A DNA stretch of 64,000 nucleotides from Micromonospora sp. PLK6-60 (GTDB taxonomy: Bacteria > Actinomycetota > Actinomycetes > Mycobacteriales > Micromonosporaceae): contig NZ_JAIOAA010000006.1 of assembly GCF_019890675.1 (NCBI RefSeq), positions 341,521 through 405,520 on the forward strand. The letters run 5' to 3'. The notes under the pieces are model-generated. The model did no database searches. It had not been told where the DNA came from and was given only the letters and a program-made list of their open reading frames with translations. The translations under genes and the position numbers were made by a program. This document shows positions 21,542 to 30,029 of this stretch, in pieces. The first letter of the stretch is position 1, and the number at the start of each line of letters is the position of its first letter.

Positions 21542-22642
21542 TCAGGCGGTCGGGCGGGTGAAGACGGCCAGCTCGGCCAGGGCCGCCACCACGATGGCGA
21601 GGACCAGCGGCCACGGGGAGCCGACCAGCGCGTACAGCAGGATCATGACCGGCGCGGCGGCCACCGCGTAGACCGCCAGGGCCAGGGTCCGGTCCGCGCG
21701 GACCAGCTCGGGCAGGAGCGTACGGGCCGGGCCGGGCAGCTTCGCGGCGTACCGCCAGACCAGCAGCCCGCCGCCGAGCGCCGCGAACGCGGCCGCGAAC
21801 CGGGACAGCCCGGAATTGCCGGCAGCCATGCAGGCGAGCAGCACGGCGGTCAGCAGCGACCAGCCGGCGCCGTAGACCACCAGCTGACGCACCCCGGCCG
21901 AGACGGTCCGGCGCGCGGCGACCCGGTCCGGGTCGATCGGACCCGGTCCCCCCGGGCGCGATTCGCCCTGACCCGGTTCGCCCTGGCGCGGTTCGACCGG
22001 GCCGGCGCCGACGGCGGCGGCCTCGGCGAGGTGCTCCAGCGCCTCGCTCCAACGGCGCTGCTCCAGCCGGATCACGCCGATGTCGTGCCGCGCCTCGGCG
22101 AGCCGCGGGTCCAGCCGCAACGCCTCCCGGTACGCCCGCTCGGCCAGGTCGAACAGCCGCATGTTCGCCGCGACCAGGCCGAGCACCAGGTGCGCCTGCG
22201 GCTCCTCCGGGGCCAGTTCGACACCGCGCCACGCGGCGTTCAGCGCCTGCTGCCCGTTGCGTGCGCTGGCCAGGATCGCGGCGGCGCTGCGCTGCGCGTA
22301 CGCGTCGGCCGGCCCCAGCCCGAGGAGCTCGTCCGCGGTCGCCGCGGCGGCCTTGAAATCACCCAGGTCGAGCAGGGCGAGTCCCCGCGCCACCAGCGGC
22401 GGCAGGGCACCCGGGGCCGCGGCGACGGCCGACTCGGCGGCGGTGAACGCCTCGGCGGCCCGGCCGGCGGCGAGCCGGATCCGGGCCAGCGCGGTCAGCA
22501 CCTCGCTGTTGGCCGGGTCCAGCGCCACGGCGTAACCCAGCTCGTCGGCGGCCTCGTCGTAACGGCCCAGCTCGGCCAGGAGCTGCGCGCGCTGGAGGTA
22601 GCCGTCCGCAGCCGACCGGTCCGGGGTGGTGTCGCTGGACAT
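21542..22642 (-). CDS. TPR-repeat membrane protein
   Basis: The 366-residue protein has about five tetratricopeptide repeats in its first 205 residues (for example LAELGRYDEAADELGYAVAL and AERAYREALRLDPRLAEAR). A 25-residue Gly/Pro/Glu linker follows, then four or five hydrophobic segments. The TPR part should face the cytosol as a docking platform. No partner can be named. It ends 122 bp before the dehydrogenase gene and starts 9 bp after ispF ends, so it is probably co-transcribed with ispF. Confidence 0.8.
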   Translation of the reverse strand: MSSDTTPDRSAADGYLQRAQLLAELGRYDEAADELGYAVALDPANSEVLTALARIRLAAGRAAEAFTAAESAVAAAPGALPPLVARGLALLDLGDFKAAAATADELLGLGPADAYAQRSAAAILASARNGQQALNAAWRGVELAPEEPQAHLVLGLVAANMRLFDLAERAYREALRLDPRLAEARHDIGVIRLEQRRWSEALEHLAEAAAVGAGPVEPRQGEPGQGESRPGGPGPIDPDRVAARRTVSAGVRQLVVYGAGWSLLTAVLLACMAAGNSGLSRFAAAFAALGGGLLVWRYAAKLPGPARTLLPELVRADRTLALAVYAVAAAPVMILLYALVGSPWPLVLAIVVAALAELAVFTRPTA

Positions 22643-22651
22643 CCGGCGAGC

Positions 22652-23134
22652 CTAAGCGCCCGGCGCCTCGTACACCAAGGCGACCGCGATGCCGGCGAGC
22701 CCCTCACCCCGCCCGGTGAACCCCAACCCGTCGGTGGTGGCCGCGGAGAGCGTGACCGGCGCGCCCACCGCCTCGGAGAGCACCCGCTCGGCCTCCCCCC
22801 GGCGCGGGCCGATCTTCGGCCAGCTGCCGACCACCTGGACCGAGACGTTGCCGATCCGGAAACCGGCCGCCCGCACCCGCCGGGCGCTCTCGGTGAGCAG
22901 CGACACCCCCGGCGCGCCGGCCCACTCCGGCTGGTCGACGCCGAAGTTGGCACCCAGGTCACCCAGGCCGGCGGCGGAGAGCAGGGCGTTGCAGGCGGCG
23001 TGCGCCACCACGTCGGCGTCCGAGTGCCCGGCCAGGCCGTCCTGGTCGGGCCAGTGCAGCCCGGCCACCCAGCAGGGCCGGCCGGGCGCGAAGGCGTGCA
23101 CGTCCGTGCCGATGGCCACCCGAGGAACGATCAT
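22652..23134 (-). CDS. ispF: 2-C-methyl-D-erythritol 2,4-cyclodiphosphate synthase
   Basis: The enzyme forms the cyclic diphosphate of the MEP isoprenoid pathway. The 160-residue product shows the metal-binding GTDVHAF motif, the [19 protein letters not shown] motif and the C-terminal [19 protein letters not shown]. Length is normal. The ATG at 23134 has no strong ribosome site. IspD, which acts two steps earlier, lies upstream on the same strand but is separated by 365 bp of repeats and a large palindrome, so coupling may be weakened. The products feed isoprenoids, possibly including the prenyl donor for the UbiA enzyme at 29057. Confidence 0.96.
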   Translation of the reverse strand: MIVPRVAIGTDVHAFAPGRPCWVAGLHWPDQDGLAGHSDADVVAHAACNALLSAAGLGDLGANFGVDQPEWAGAPGVSLLTESARRVRAAGFRIGNVSVQVVGSWPKIGPRRGEAERVLSEAVGAPVTLSAATTDGLGFTGRGEGLAGIAVALVYEAPGA

Positions 23135-23186
23135 GCGCCGAGGGTAACGCCCCCGCCCGAGCCACCCCGGCAACGGACACCCCGCC

Positions 23187-23418
23187 CTGCCGCAACCCAG
23201 TCCCTCACGCCACCCCGACGCCCCCACCTGCCGCAATCCGGGCCCTCAAGTCGCCAAGACACCCCCACCTGCCGCAACCCGGACGTTCGAGTCCGCCCCA
23301 CATCCCGCACGACTCACCATCGGCCCCTGGCACCCGGCCTGCCTCAACCCGGGACCGCGGACATAGCGCGACAGCCACATGCCGCAACACGGGCCCTCAA
23401 GTCGTCCGAACACCCCAA
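23187..23418. repeat. Degenerate 41-bp tandem repeat array in the ispD-ispF gap
   Basis: Five copies of a unit beginning CTGCCGCAACCCGG start at about 23187, 23228, 23269, 23339 and 23379. Spacings are 41, 41, 70 and 40 bp. The CCCTCAAGTCG part is exact in two units. No coding gene is supported in 23135-23499. A related CATGCCGCAACCCGG motif occurs near position 49. Confidence 0.65.
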
Positions 23419-23448
23419 CCCGCCGTGCGGCCCGGGCCGCACGGCGGG
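23419..23448. repeat. Perfect 30-bp palindrome downstream of ispD
   Basis: CCCGCCGTGCGGCCC and its exact complement abut with no loop, 51 bp after the ispD stop. It could be a terminator or a protein-binding site. GCACGGCGGG occurs again just beyond it, at about 23470. Confidence 0.65.
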
Positions 23449-23499
23449 AAGTCGGCCTGCCGGAACCTGCACGGCGGGAGGCCTGCGGCGGCCCGGCCG

Positions 23500-24195
23500 T
23501 CAGGCGCCGGAGGCCAGGAGGTGTTCGGCGAGCGCCAGGTCGAACGGTCGGGTGATCTTCAGGGCGTACTCCGAACCGGGCACGCAGCGCACCGGGACGC
23601 CCTGCTTCTCGACCAGGCCGGCGTCGTCGGTCAACGGATCACCGGCGGCGGCGTGCGCGGCGGTCAGCACCGACCGGCGGAAGCCCTGCGGGGTCTGCAC
23701 CGCGCGCAGGGCGGAGCGGTCGACCGTGCCGAGGACCCGCTCGCCGGCGTCGACCTCCTTGATCGTGTCGACCACGGGCAGCACCGGGATCACCGCGTCG
23801 TGCCCGGCGCGCACGGCGGCGGCGACCGACTCGACAAGTGCGGGCGGGGTCAACGCGCGGGCGGCGTCGTGGACCAGGACGATCTCCGGCCCGGGCGGCA
23901 CGGCGGCGAGCGCGGCGGCCACCGACGCCTGCCGCTCCACCCCGCCGGGCACCACGGTCACCGGGGCGACCGGCGCGAGCAGGGCACGCACCGCCTCGAC
24001 GTCGGCCGCCGGGGCGGCCACCACGACGGTACGCACCGACGGCGCCGCGGCGATCCGTCGGACGGCGTGCACCAGCAACGGCTCATTGCCGAGCAGCCGG
24101 AGCGCCTTGGGCGCGCCCGGGCCGAGGCGTACCCCGGCACCGGCCGCCGGAACGAGGACCGCGACGTCACCGCGCGGATTGAGCTGCGCGGTCAC
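23500..24195 (-). CDS. ispD: 2-C-methyl-D-erythritol 4-phosphate cytidylyltransferase
   Basis: The enzyme joins CTP and methylerythritol phosphate in the MEP pathway. The 231-residue protein has the nucleotidyltransferase start VPAAGAGVRLGPGAPKAL, the central VLVHDAARALTPP and QTPQGFRRSVL. The start is the GTG at 24195. It follows carD by 54 bp on the same strand, the carD-ispD-ispF order usual in actinobacteria. Confidence 0.96.
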   Translation of the reverse strand: MTAQLNPRGDVAVLVPAAGAGVRLGPGAPKALRLLGNEPLLVHAVRRIAAAPSVRTVVVAAPAADVEAVRALLAPVAPVTVVPGGVERQASVAAALAAVPPGPEIVLVHDAARALTPPALVESVAAAVRAGHDAVIPVLPVVDTIKEVDAGERVLGTVDRSALRAVQTPQGFRRSVLTAAHAAAGDPLTDDAGLVEKQGVPVRCVPGSEYALKITRPFDLALAEHLLASGA

Positions 24196-24249
24196 GTCGC
24201 GGTCCTCGGATTTCTTTTGCTGCGGGTGGGTACGACCATGCCGTGGGAA

Positions 24250-24735
24250 TCAGGCTTCGGTCAGCACCTTGTCGAGCAGCGTCTCCGCCTCGTCCTTGGT
24301 GCTCTTCTCGGCCAGCGCGACCTCGCCGACCAGGATGTCGCGGGCCTTGGCGAGCATGCGCTTCTCACCCGCGGACAGGCCCCGCTCCCGCTCCCGGCGC
24401 CACAGGTCGCGGACGACCTCGGCGACCTTCAGCGGGTTGCCGGAGGCCAGCTTCTCCAGATTCGCCTTGTAACGTCGCGACCAGTTGGTCGGCTCCTCGG
24501 TGTGCGGTGCGCGGAGCACGTCGAAGACCTTGCCCAGGCCCTCTTCGCCGACCACCTCGCGCACACCCACGATCTCGGCGTTCTCGGCAGGCACCCGGAC
24601 CGTCAGGTCACCCTGCGCGACCCTCAGGACGAGGTACTGCTTCGGCTCGCCCTTGATGACCCGAGTCTCGATTGCCTCGATGAGTGCGGCCCCGTGGTGG
24701 GGGTAAACAACGGTCTCGCCGACACTGAAAACCAT
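24250..24735 (-). CDS. carD: CarD-type RNA polymerase-binding transcription factor
   Basis: The 161-residue protein has an N-terminal Tudor-like RNA polymerase-interaction domain ([20 protein letters not shown]) and a helical DNA-binding C-terminal domain ([19 protein letters not shown]). CarD stabilises open complexes at rRNA and other promoters and is essential in mycobacteria. Length and sequence are typical. It heads the carD-ispD unit. The upstream 328-bp gap carries its promoter; a TACCCT hexamer at about 24761-24766 (minus strand) is a possible -10. Confidence 0.97.
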   Translation of the reverse strand: MVFSVGETVVYPHHGAALIEAIETRVIKGEPKQYLVLRVAQGDLTVRVPAENAEIVGVREVVGEEGLGKVFDVLRAPHTEEPTNWSRRYKANLEKLASGNPLKVAEVVRDLWRRERERGLSAGEKRMLAKARDILVGEVALAEKSTKDEAETLLDKVLTEA

Positions 24736-25063
24736 AGGTTCGAAACCCCTTTCGCTGTGTCTAGGGTAACACGCTCAGGCACCGATGTCCCACCGCTGTC
24801 CTGACCGTTGGCGCAGCTCAGGGGCCCTGTGAGAGGTATTTCTTCAGCTTGACAGGCGGTCAAACCAATGATTCAGACACGCTCCGTGACCGACGGATGA
24901 CAACCCGACACGGGCCGTCGGAGCGTGGATTTCTCGGGCGATGCGCTCCCACCATGGTATCCCGCCGACGGCCGTGCCGTCCCGGTGTAGCGCTACGGGG
25001 GCCGGTGCGGGACGCTTGAGGTCGATGCGCTGTCCGCTCACCGAGACGGTTCCAGGGGGTCCG
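24736..25063. other. Divergent gap between carD and a membrane protein gene
   Basis: This 328-bp stretch carries no supported gene. It must hold the carD promoter and that of the plus-strand gene at 25064. At 24849-24863 TTGAC and GTCAA form a perfect inverted repeat with a 5-nt spacer. The left arm extends to TTGACA, so the site could be a -35 element embedded in an operator. Confidence 0.4.
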
Positions 25064-25816
25064 ATGGGCAAGCCTGACGCAGATGGCCACGGGCCGCCCG
25101 AGGGGCTGCCCGACCTGCCGCCCGAGTGGGGCCGGGTGGTCGTGCCGGACGACGCCTCCGCGCTCGCCGAGGAGGCCGCGCAGGTGCGCCGGGAGCTGCT
25201 CCGCCGGGCCACCACCCGGGCCGGGCACCCACCGGACGAGCTCGCCGAGGGCCGGCTCCCGCTCCGGATGCCGCTGCTGGTCCTCCTGGTGACCGTCCTC
25301 ACCACCGTGGCCGGCCTGGCGGCCGTCACCTGGCCCCGCAACCCGCGCGGCAACGCCCGGCCGACCGTGGTGCCCCAGTCCGCGGCGGCGGATCTGACCG
25401 GCCGGCCGCTACCGGCGCTGGACCTGGTCGACCCCGACCAGCGGCCGCTGCCGCTGCGCGGCCTGGTGCCCGCGGTGATCATCCTGGTCGACGGGTGCGC
25501 CTGCCCGGAGCGGGTCGGCGAGGCCGCCTCGGCCGCGCCGGCCGGCGTGTCCGTGGTCACCGTCGCGGCCGGCCGCACGGTCTCCCCCACCCCGTCCGAG
25601 CCCGGCCCCACCGGGCGGGGCCCGTCCGCCCCGGCGGCCGCCGTGCGCGCCCTGGCCGACCCGGCCGGCGGCCTGCGCGCCTTCGTCCGAGTGCCACCCC
25701 GGCCCGACACGGTGACCGCGCTGCTGGTGGACCGGTACGGCATCCTGGTCGAGCTGGTGCCCCAGGTCGGCACGATCGAGGACTACCGGTCGGAGCTGGT
25801 CCGGCTGGCCGGCTGA
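25064..25816 (+). CDS. Membrane-anchored thioredoxin-fold-like protein
   Basis: The 250-residue protein has a cytosolic N-terminus of about 75 residues, one transmembrane helix (MPLLVLLVTVLTTVAGLAAVTW) and an external domain. That domain begins LTGRPLPALDLVDPDQRPLPL and continues VIILVDGCACPERV, which resembles the start of a TlpA/thioredoxin fold. The usual CXXC is replaced by CAC, so it may be a non-classical or inactive thiol protein. The C-terminal half (DTVTALLVDRYGILVELV) fits the remaining strands. The ATG at 25064 follows AGGGGGT. It is convergent with the type III PKS gene, 38 bp apart. The function is unknown. Confidence 0.65.
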   Translation: MGKPDADGHGPPEGLPDLPPEWGRVVVPDDASALAEEAAQVRRELLRRATTRAGHPPDELAEGRLPLRMPLLVLLVTVLTTVAGLAAVTWPRNPRGNARPTVVPQSAAADLTGRPLPALDLVDPDQRPLPLRGLVPAVIILVDGCACPERVGEAASAAPAGVSVVTVAAGRTVSPTPSEPGPTGRGPSAPAAAVRALADPAGGLRAFVRVPPRPDTVTALLVDRYGILVELVPQVGTIEDYRSELVRLAG

Positions 25817-25854
25817 GCTCGGCCGATGCCCGGCCGGCAGGGGCGCGTGGACGG

Positions 25855-26916
25855 TCAGCCGGTGTGCTCCAGCAGCGCCGCGTAGAGGGTCAGCCCCGGT
25901 CCGAACGCGAGCATCACGATCCGCCGGGGCGGCGCCGCGGACCGGGCAAGCCGGTCCAGGATCAGCAGCACGGTGGGCGACGAGCAGTTGCCGTGCTCGG
26001 CCAGTACCGCCCGGGACGCCGCCAGCCCCTCCAGCGGCAGGGCGAGCTCCCGCTCCACCACGTTCAGGATGCGCGGGCCGCCCGGGTGCACCGCCCAACC
26101 GTCCACCTCGGCCCGCTCGCCACCGTGCCGGGCCAGCAGGTCGTCGACCAGGCGCGCGACATGCGTCGACAGCACCTGCGGCACCTTCGGTGACAGCCCC
26201 ATCCGGAAACCGGTGTCGGTGACCTCCCAGGTCATGTGGTCGGCGGTCGAGGCGTCGGTGACCGAGGTGACCTCGCGGACCGCGTAACCGCCCGGCCCGT
26301 CCCCGCTGCCGGGCACCAGCACCGCGGCCACCGCCGCGTCGGAGAAGAGGGCGTGCGAGACGATCTGCTGGGTGTCCATCCGGGCCGAGGCGGGCTGGAG
26401 GTGCAGGCTGGTCAGCTCGGCGCAGAGCAGCAGGGCCGGCCGGCCCCGGGCGGTGACGAAGTCGCTCGCCGCGCCGAGCCCCGGCAGGGCGGCGTAGCAG
26501 CCCATGTGCCCCACGAACATCCGCTGCGTGTCCGGCGCCATGCCCAGGTCCCGGGCGAGCAGGATGTCCAGGCCGGGGGTGGCGTACCCGGTGCACGAGC
26601 AGACCACGAACAGGCCCACGTCCCCGGCGTCCAGGCCGGCGTCGGTGAGCGCCCGCCCCACCGCCTCCTTGCCCAGCGGCAGCGCCTCCACCTGGTAGCG
26701 CCGCATCCGCCGCTCGGTCGGCCAGTCCGACACGTCCTCCAGCAACGGGTTGACCGCCGCCTGCCGGCGGGCCACCCCGGAATTGGCGAAGATCCGCTCG
26801 GCCAGCGCCCGGGTGGTGCCGGAGAAGTGCCGCGCGAAGAAGCCGTCCCAGAGCTCGCGCTGCCCGGCCGTCGGTGGATGGGCCGTACCGAGCCCCGCGA
26901 TCACCGGCACCGCCAT
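25855..26916 (-). CDS. Type III polyketide synthase (chalcone/stilbene synthase family)
   Basis: The 353-residue homodimer-type enzyme extends an acyl-CoA starter with malonyl units and cyclises the chain. The catalytic triad is visible: Cys near 140 (GHMGCYAALPG), His near 276 (GWAVHPGG) and Asn near 309 (EHGNCSSPT). The C-terminal FGPGLTLYAALL loop is conserved. Upstream on the same strand lie a flavin enzyme and a methyltransferase, with a divergent UbiA prenyltransferase. In Actinoplanes, a type III PKS with such partners makes prenylated, methoxylated alkylhydroquinones; a related phenolic lipid is inferred here. The ATG at 26916 gives the normal N-terminus. Confidence 0.93.
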   Translation of the reverse strand: MAVPVIAGLGTAHPPTAGQRELWDGFFARHFSGTTRALAERIFANSGVARRQAAVNPLLEDVSDWPTERRMRRYQVEALPLGKEAVGRALTDAGLDAGDVGLFVVCSCTGYATPGLDILLARDLGMAPDTQRMFVGHMGCYAALPGLGAASDFVTARGRPALLLCAELTSLHLQPASARMDTQQIVSHALFSDAAVAAVLVPGSGDGPGGYAVREVTSVTDASTADHMTWEVTDTGFRMGLSPKVPQVLSTHVARLVDDLLARHGGERAEVDGWAVHPGGPRILNVVERELALPLEGLAASRAVLAEHGNCSSPTVLLILDRLARSAAPPRRIVMLAFGPGLTLYAALLEHTG

Positions 26917-27045
26917 GTCCCCACCCCTTTTCGTCGGCCCTGCACGCCCACCAGCCCCACCGCCGGCGCGGTCACACCGTCCCCCTGCACCTGCCGGCCC
27001 GTCCCCCGGGCGAGATCCGGCGCCCGCCACCGGCCGGCCGCGTAC

Positions 27046-28212
27046 TCACCAACGAGGAGCCGACCCGTCGCGGTCCGGGTCGCCACCCAGGGCGGCTATC
27101 CCGAGCCAGTCGGCGCACACGTCCGAGGTGGCCGGATGCAACGAGCCGCAGCGGGCGTCCCGGTACAACCGCTCCAGCGGATGACCCCGTCGGGTGGCCG
27201 AGGTGCCCGCCGCCTCCAGCATGGACGCCGCGACGTCGGCGGCGGTGGTGCCGGCGAGCAGCTTGGCCCGCCACACCCACCGGTTGGTCTCCGCGTCGCC
27301 CGGCGCCTCGTCCACCCGGCGGGCCGCCTCGGCCACGGTGAGCTGCGCCGCCGCGACCGCCGCGTCGGCCCGGCCGAGCCGGGCACGCACCGCGGGCAGG
27401 CCGGCCAGGTTCCGGGCGTTCAGGTGTTCGGCCGCCGCGTCGACGGCCGCCCGGGCCACCCCGACGTAGACCGCCGCGTAGCTGGCCACCAGCCAGTGCG
27501 GCATCAGCTGGGCGACCACCAGGGCCAGCCCCTCCACCCCGCCGAGCAGCCGGTCGGCCGGGACGGTCACGTCCAGGTGCAGGTCGTGCGAGGCGGTGGC
27601 GCGCATGCCGAGCGCGTCCCAGGTCGGTTCCACGGTGAGCCCGTCCTCGGCCGGAACCAGGAACTGGGAGACCACCGACTGGTCGGTGGCGCTACGCGCG
27701 GCCACCAGGTAGCCGTCCGGGTGCCCGGCGCCGGAGCAGAACGTCTTGCTGCCCTTGAGGTGCCAGCCGCCGTCGACCGGCTCGTAGACCGTGCTGAGCT
27801 GCGACAGACGGGCACCGGCGCCGCGCTCGCTCATCGCCACCGCGTACCACGCCCCGTCGGCCGCCGCCCGCAGCAGCCGGTCCCGCGCGGCCAGCGCCTC
27901 CGCCGGTACGCCGAGCGCCTCGGCCAGTTCCTCGGTGACCGCGCCCAGCGCGCCGGTGACCGAGGCGTGCATGTTGAACACCAGCGCCGTGGCGCCGTTG
28001 CCCCGGGCCAGCTCGGTGGCGACGGCGGCGTACTCGGCGAAGCTGGCGCCCGCGCCACCCAGCTCGCGGGGCACCATCAGGCCGAACAGGCCGGCCTCGC
28101 GCAGGTCAGCGAAGTCGTCCACCGGGAACGTGCCGTCCCGGTCGTGCCCGGCCGCCCGGGCGGCGAACCGCGGCGCCAACCGGCGAGCCGCCTCCAGCGC
28201 GTGCACCGTCAT
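27046..28212 (-). CDS. Acyl-CoA dehydrogenase-fold flavoprotein, probably a flavin-dependent monooxygenase
   Basis: The 388-residue protein has the three-domain acyl-CoA dehydrogenase fold: an N-terminal helical domain (GLFGLMVPRELGGAGASF), a middle beta-domain (AMSERGAGARLS, LKGSKTFCSGA) and a C-terminal helical domain. The C-terminus reads PLERLYRDARCGSLHPATSD. The usual dehydrogenase pattern REAR...EGT with the catalytic Glu is missing. The RDAR...HP pattern is typical of the DszC/HsaA-like group that hydroxylates aromatics with reduced flavin. It sits between the PKS gene (129 bp) and the methyltransferase gene (46 bp), so ring hydroxylation of the polyketide is a sensible guess. No flavin reductase is adjacent. 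Confidence 0.75.
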   Translation of the reverse strand: MTVHALEAARRLAPRFAARAAGHDRDGTFPVDDFADLREAGLFGLMVPRELGGAGASFAEYAAVATELARGNGATALVFNMHASVTGALGAVTEELAEALGVPAEALAARDRLLRAAADGAWYAVAMSERGAGARLSQLSTVYEPVDGGWHLKGSKTFCSGAGHPDGYLVAARSATDQSVVSQFLVPAEDGLTVEPTWDALGMRATASHDLHLDVTVPADRLLGGVEGLALVVAQLMPHWLVASYAAVYVGVARAAVDAAAEHLNARNLAGLPAVRARLGRADAAVAAAQLTVAEAARRVDEAPGDAETNRWVWRAKLLAGTTAADVAASMLEAAGTSATRRGHPLERLYRDARCGSLHPATSDVCADWLGIAALGGDPDRDGSAPRW

Positions 28213-28258
28213 TTCCCCGCCCCCTTCTCGGCGTCCCCTCTACCCGGTCCCGGTCGCG

Positions 28259-29011
28259 CTATCCCTGCCGGCGACCGTGCCCCTGGTACAACACGGCGGT
28301 GGACCACGTCGGCACGATCCGGGGCGCACGACCCGGCGCCCCCGCCCCGCGGGCCCGGCGGACCAGCCAGCCCAGCGTCCCGCGCAGCCCGGGGCGGACC
28401 CCGCGCACCCGCAGCGACACCCCGTGCCGGGCGCACTCGGCCACCAGCTCGCGGGCGTCCACGAACAACCGTGGATCGTGGATGCCGCGCGGCACGGTGG
28501 GCAGCCGCTCCCCGATGTGGACCGCCACCAGCCGGCTCACCGCGGTGTCGTTGAGCGTGTCCAGCACCAGCAGGCCCCCCGGGCGCAGCAGCCGGCACGC
28601 CTGCGCCACCGCGCGCCGCCAGTCCGGCACGTGCTCCAGCAGCTCACCGGCGGCCACCACGTCGGCGCAGCCGTCCGCCAGCGGCACGGCGGTGGCGTCG
28701 CCGTTGACCACGGTCACCCCGTGCGCGGCGGCCTGCACCAGGGCGGACCGGGTCAGGTCCACCCCGACGTGCCGGTAGCCCTTGCCGGCCAGGTGCGGGG
28801 CGAGCAGCCCGGCGCCGCAGCCGAGGTCGACCAGCAGGGCGTCGGGCCGGGACGCGGGCGGCACCAGCGCGGCGCGCGCCTCGGCCAGCCAGTGCAGCAT
28901 CGCGAACGCGCCGTCCGGCCGCCACCACTCGTCGGCCAGCTCGTCGTACTGCCGGGGGTCGTTGCGGGGCAGCACCCGGGGCGGACTGGACACCGGTGCC
29001 GCGTCTCCCAT
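28259..29011 (-). CDS. SAM-dependent O-methyltransferase (UbiG-like)
   Basis: The 250-residue protein has a class I SAM-binding core: LVDLGCGAGLLAPHL (motif I), NGDATAVPLADG (motif II/III) and RLLRPGGLLVLDT. The closest resemblance is to UbiG-type enzymes that methylate polyprenyl hydroxybenzenes. It is the first gene of the minus-strand PKS operon, and its ATG lies 45 bp from the divergent prenyltransferase start. A role in O-methylating a hydroxylated alkylresorcinol is inferred from context. Confidence 0.85.
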   Translation of the reverse strand: MGDAAPVSSPPRVLPRNDPRQYDELADEWWRPDGAFAMLHWLAEARAALVPPASRPDALLVDLGCGAGLLAPHLAGKGYRHVGVDLTRSALVQAAAHGVTVVNGDATAVPLADGCADVVAAGELLEHVPDWRRAVAQACRLLRPGGLLVLDTLNDTAVSRLVAVHIGERLPTVPRGIHDPRLFVDARELVAECARHGVSLRVRGVRPGLRGTLGWLVRRARGAGAPGRAPRIVPTWSTAVLYQGHGRRQG

Positions 29012-29056
29012 GGACCGAGCGTGGCACGACTGGAGGCCAACGGCCAGACTTCCGGT

Positions 29057-29896
29057 ATGTCGTCCTCGGTGTCAGGGCTGCTCAGGGCCAGCCATCCGGA
29101 ACCGACCGCCGCGGTCACCGCGGTCGCCGGGCTGCTCGCCTGGGGCGTCGGTCACCGGCCGGGCGGCGTCGCCACCGTCGCGCTGACCGTGCTGGCCAGC
29201 CAGCTCGCCGTCGGCTGGGCCAACGACGCGCTGGACGCGGGGCGGGACGCCGCGGTGGGGCGTACCGACAAGCCCGTCGCGGTGGGCGCGGTCCGGCGGC
29301 GCACCGTGGCCGTGGGCGCGGCGGTGGCCGCGGTGGCCACCCCGGTGCTCGCCGCGACCACCGGCCCGGCCGCGGCGTTCTGGGCCACCGTCGGGCTGGT
29401 CGCCGCGCTGCTCTACGACTGGCCGCTGAAGTCGACAGCGCTGTCGGTGCTGCCGTACGCGGTGTCGTTCGGCACCCTGCCCGCCTTTGTGGTGCTGGCG
29501 CTGCCCGGCGCGCCGACGCCCCCGGTCTGGCTGGTCGCCGCGGCGGCCTGCCTGGGCGCCGGGGCGCACTTCGCGAACGTGCTGCCCGACCTGGCCGACG
29601 ACGCCCGGACCGGGGTGCGCGGGCTGCCGCACCGGCTGGGCGCGGCGGGCAGCCGGTGGGCCGCCGCCGGGCTGCTGCTCGCGGCGACCGCCACCCTGGT
29701 CCTGGGGCCGGCCGGGCCGCCGTCGTGGGTCGGGTTGGCGGCCGTGGCGGCCGCCGTCGTCGCGCCGGCCCTCGGTTGGTACGCGGGCCGCGCCACGGCC
29801 CGCGCCGGCGGCCGTCAGGTGGCGGCGTTCCGGGCGGTGATGCTGGTGGCGCTGATCGACGTGGCGCTGCTGGTGGCGAGCGGCCGGGTGGTCTGA
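29057..29896 (+). CDS. UbiA-family prenyltransferase
   Basis: The 279-residue integral membrane protein has about eight hydrophobic helices and both Asp-rich motifs of UbiA enzymes: NDALDAGRD (residues 56-64) and DLADDARTG. These bind the prenyl diphosphate through Mg2+. It should transfer a prenyl chain to an aromatic acceptor in the membrane, most simply the product of the adjacent type III PKS operon. The ATG at 29057 lacks a strong ribosome site. It shares a 45-bp divergent gap with the methyltransferase gene. Confidence 0.88.
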   Translation: MSSSVSGLLRASHPEPTAAVTAVAGLLAWGVGHRPGGVATVALTVLASQLAVGWANDALDAGRDAAVGRTDKPVAVGAVRRRTVAVGAAVAAVATPVLAATTGPAAAFWATVGLVAALLYDWPLKSTALSVLPYAVSFGTLPAFVVLALPGAPTPPVWLVAAAACLGAGAHFANVLPDLADDARTGVRGLPHRLGAAGSRWAAAGLLLAATATLVLGPAGPPSWVGLAAVAAAVVAPALGWYAGRATARAGGRQVAAFRAVMLVALIDVALLVASGRVV

Positions 29897-30029
29897 CGCC
29901 CCGCCCAGGTGGCATTGCCGGGTCGGCGTGCGGCCCTCGATCAGGTCCAACTACCCTGGAGCGCGGTCTGCGCGGGTATGGCCACCGCTCCCGGACGACG
30001 CCGGGTGAGGATCTACGAGGAGGACCGAC

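Noticed and set aside
23269..23300. GTTCGAGTCC resembling a tRNA T-arm
   Set aside because: It lies inside one degenerate 41-bp repeat unit; no acceptor stem, anticodon arm or D-arm could be folded around it.
23187..23418. Repeat array considered as CRISPR
   Set aside because: Units are degenerate over their whole length with no unique spacers, spacing is uneven, and there are no cas genes.
24720..24745. GGTTCGAAACCCC near the carD start as a tRNA fragment or att site
   Set aside because: It is a short palindrome only, with no integrase or second copy in the window.
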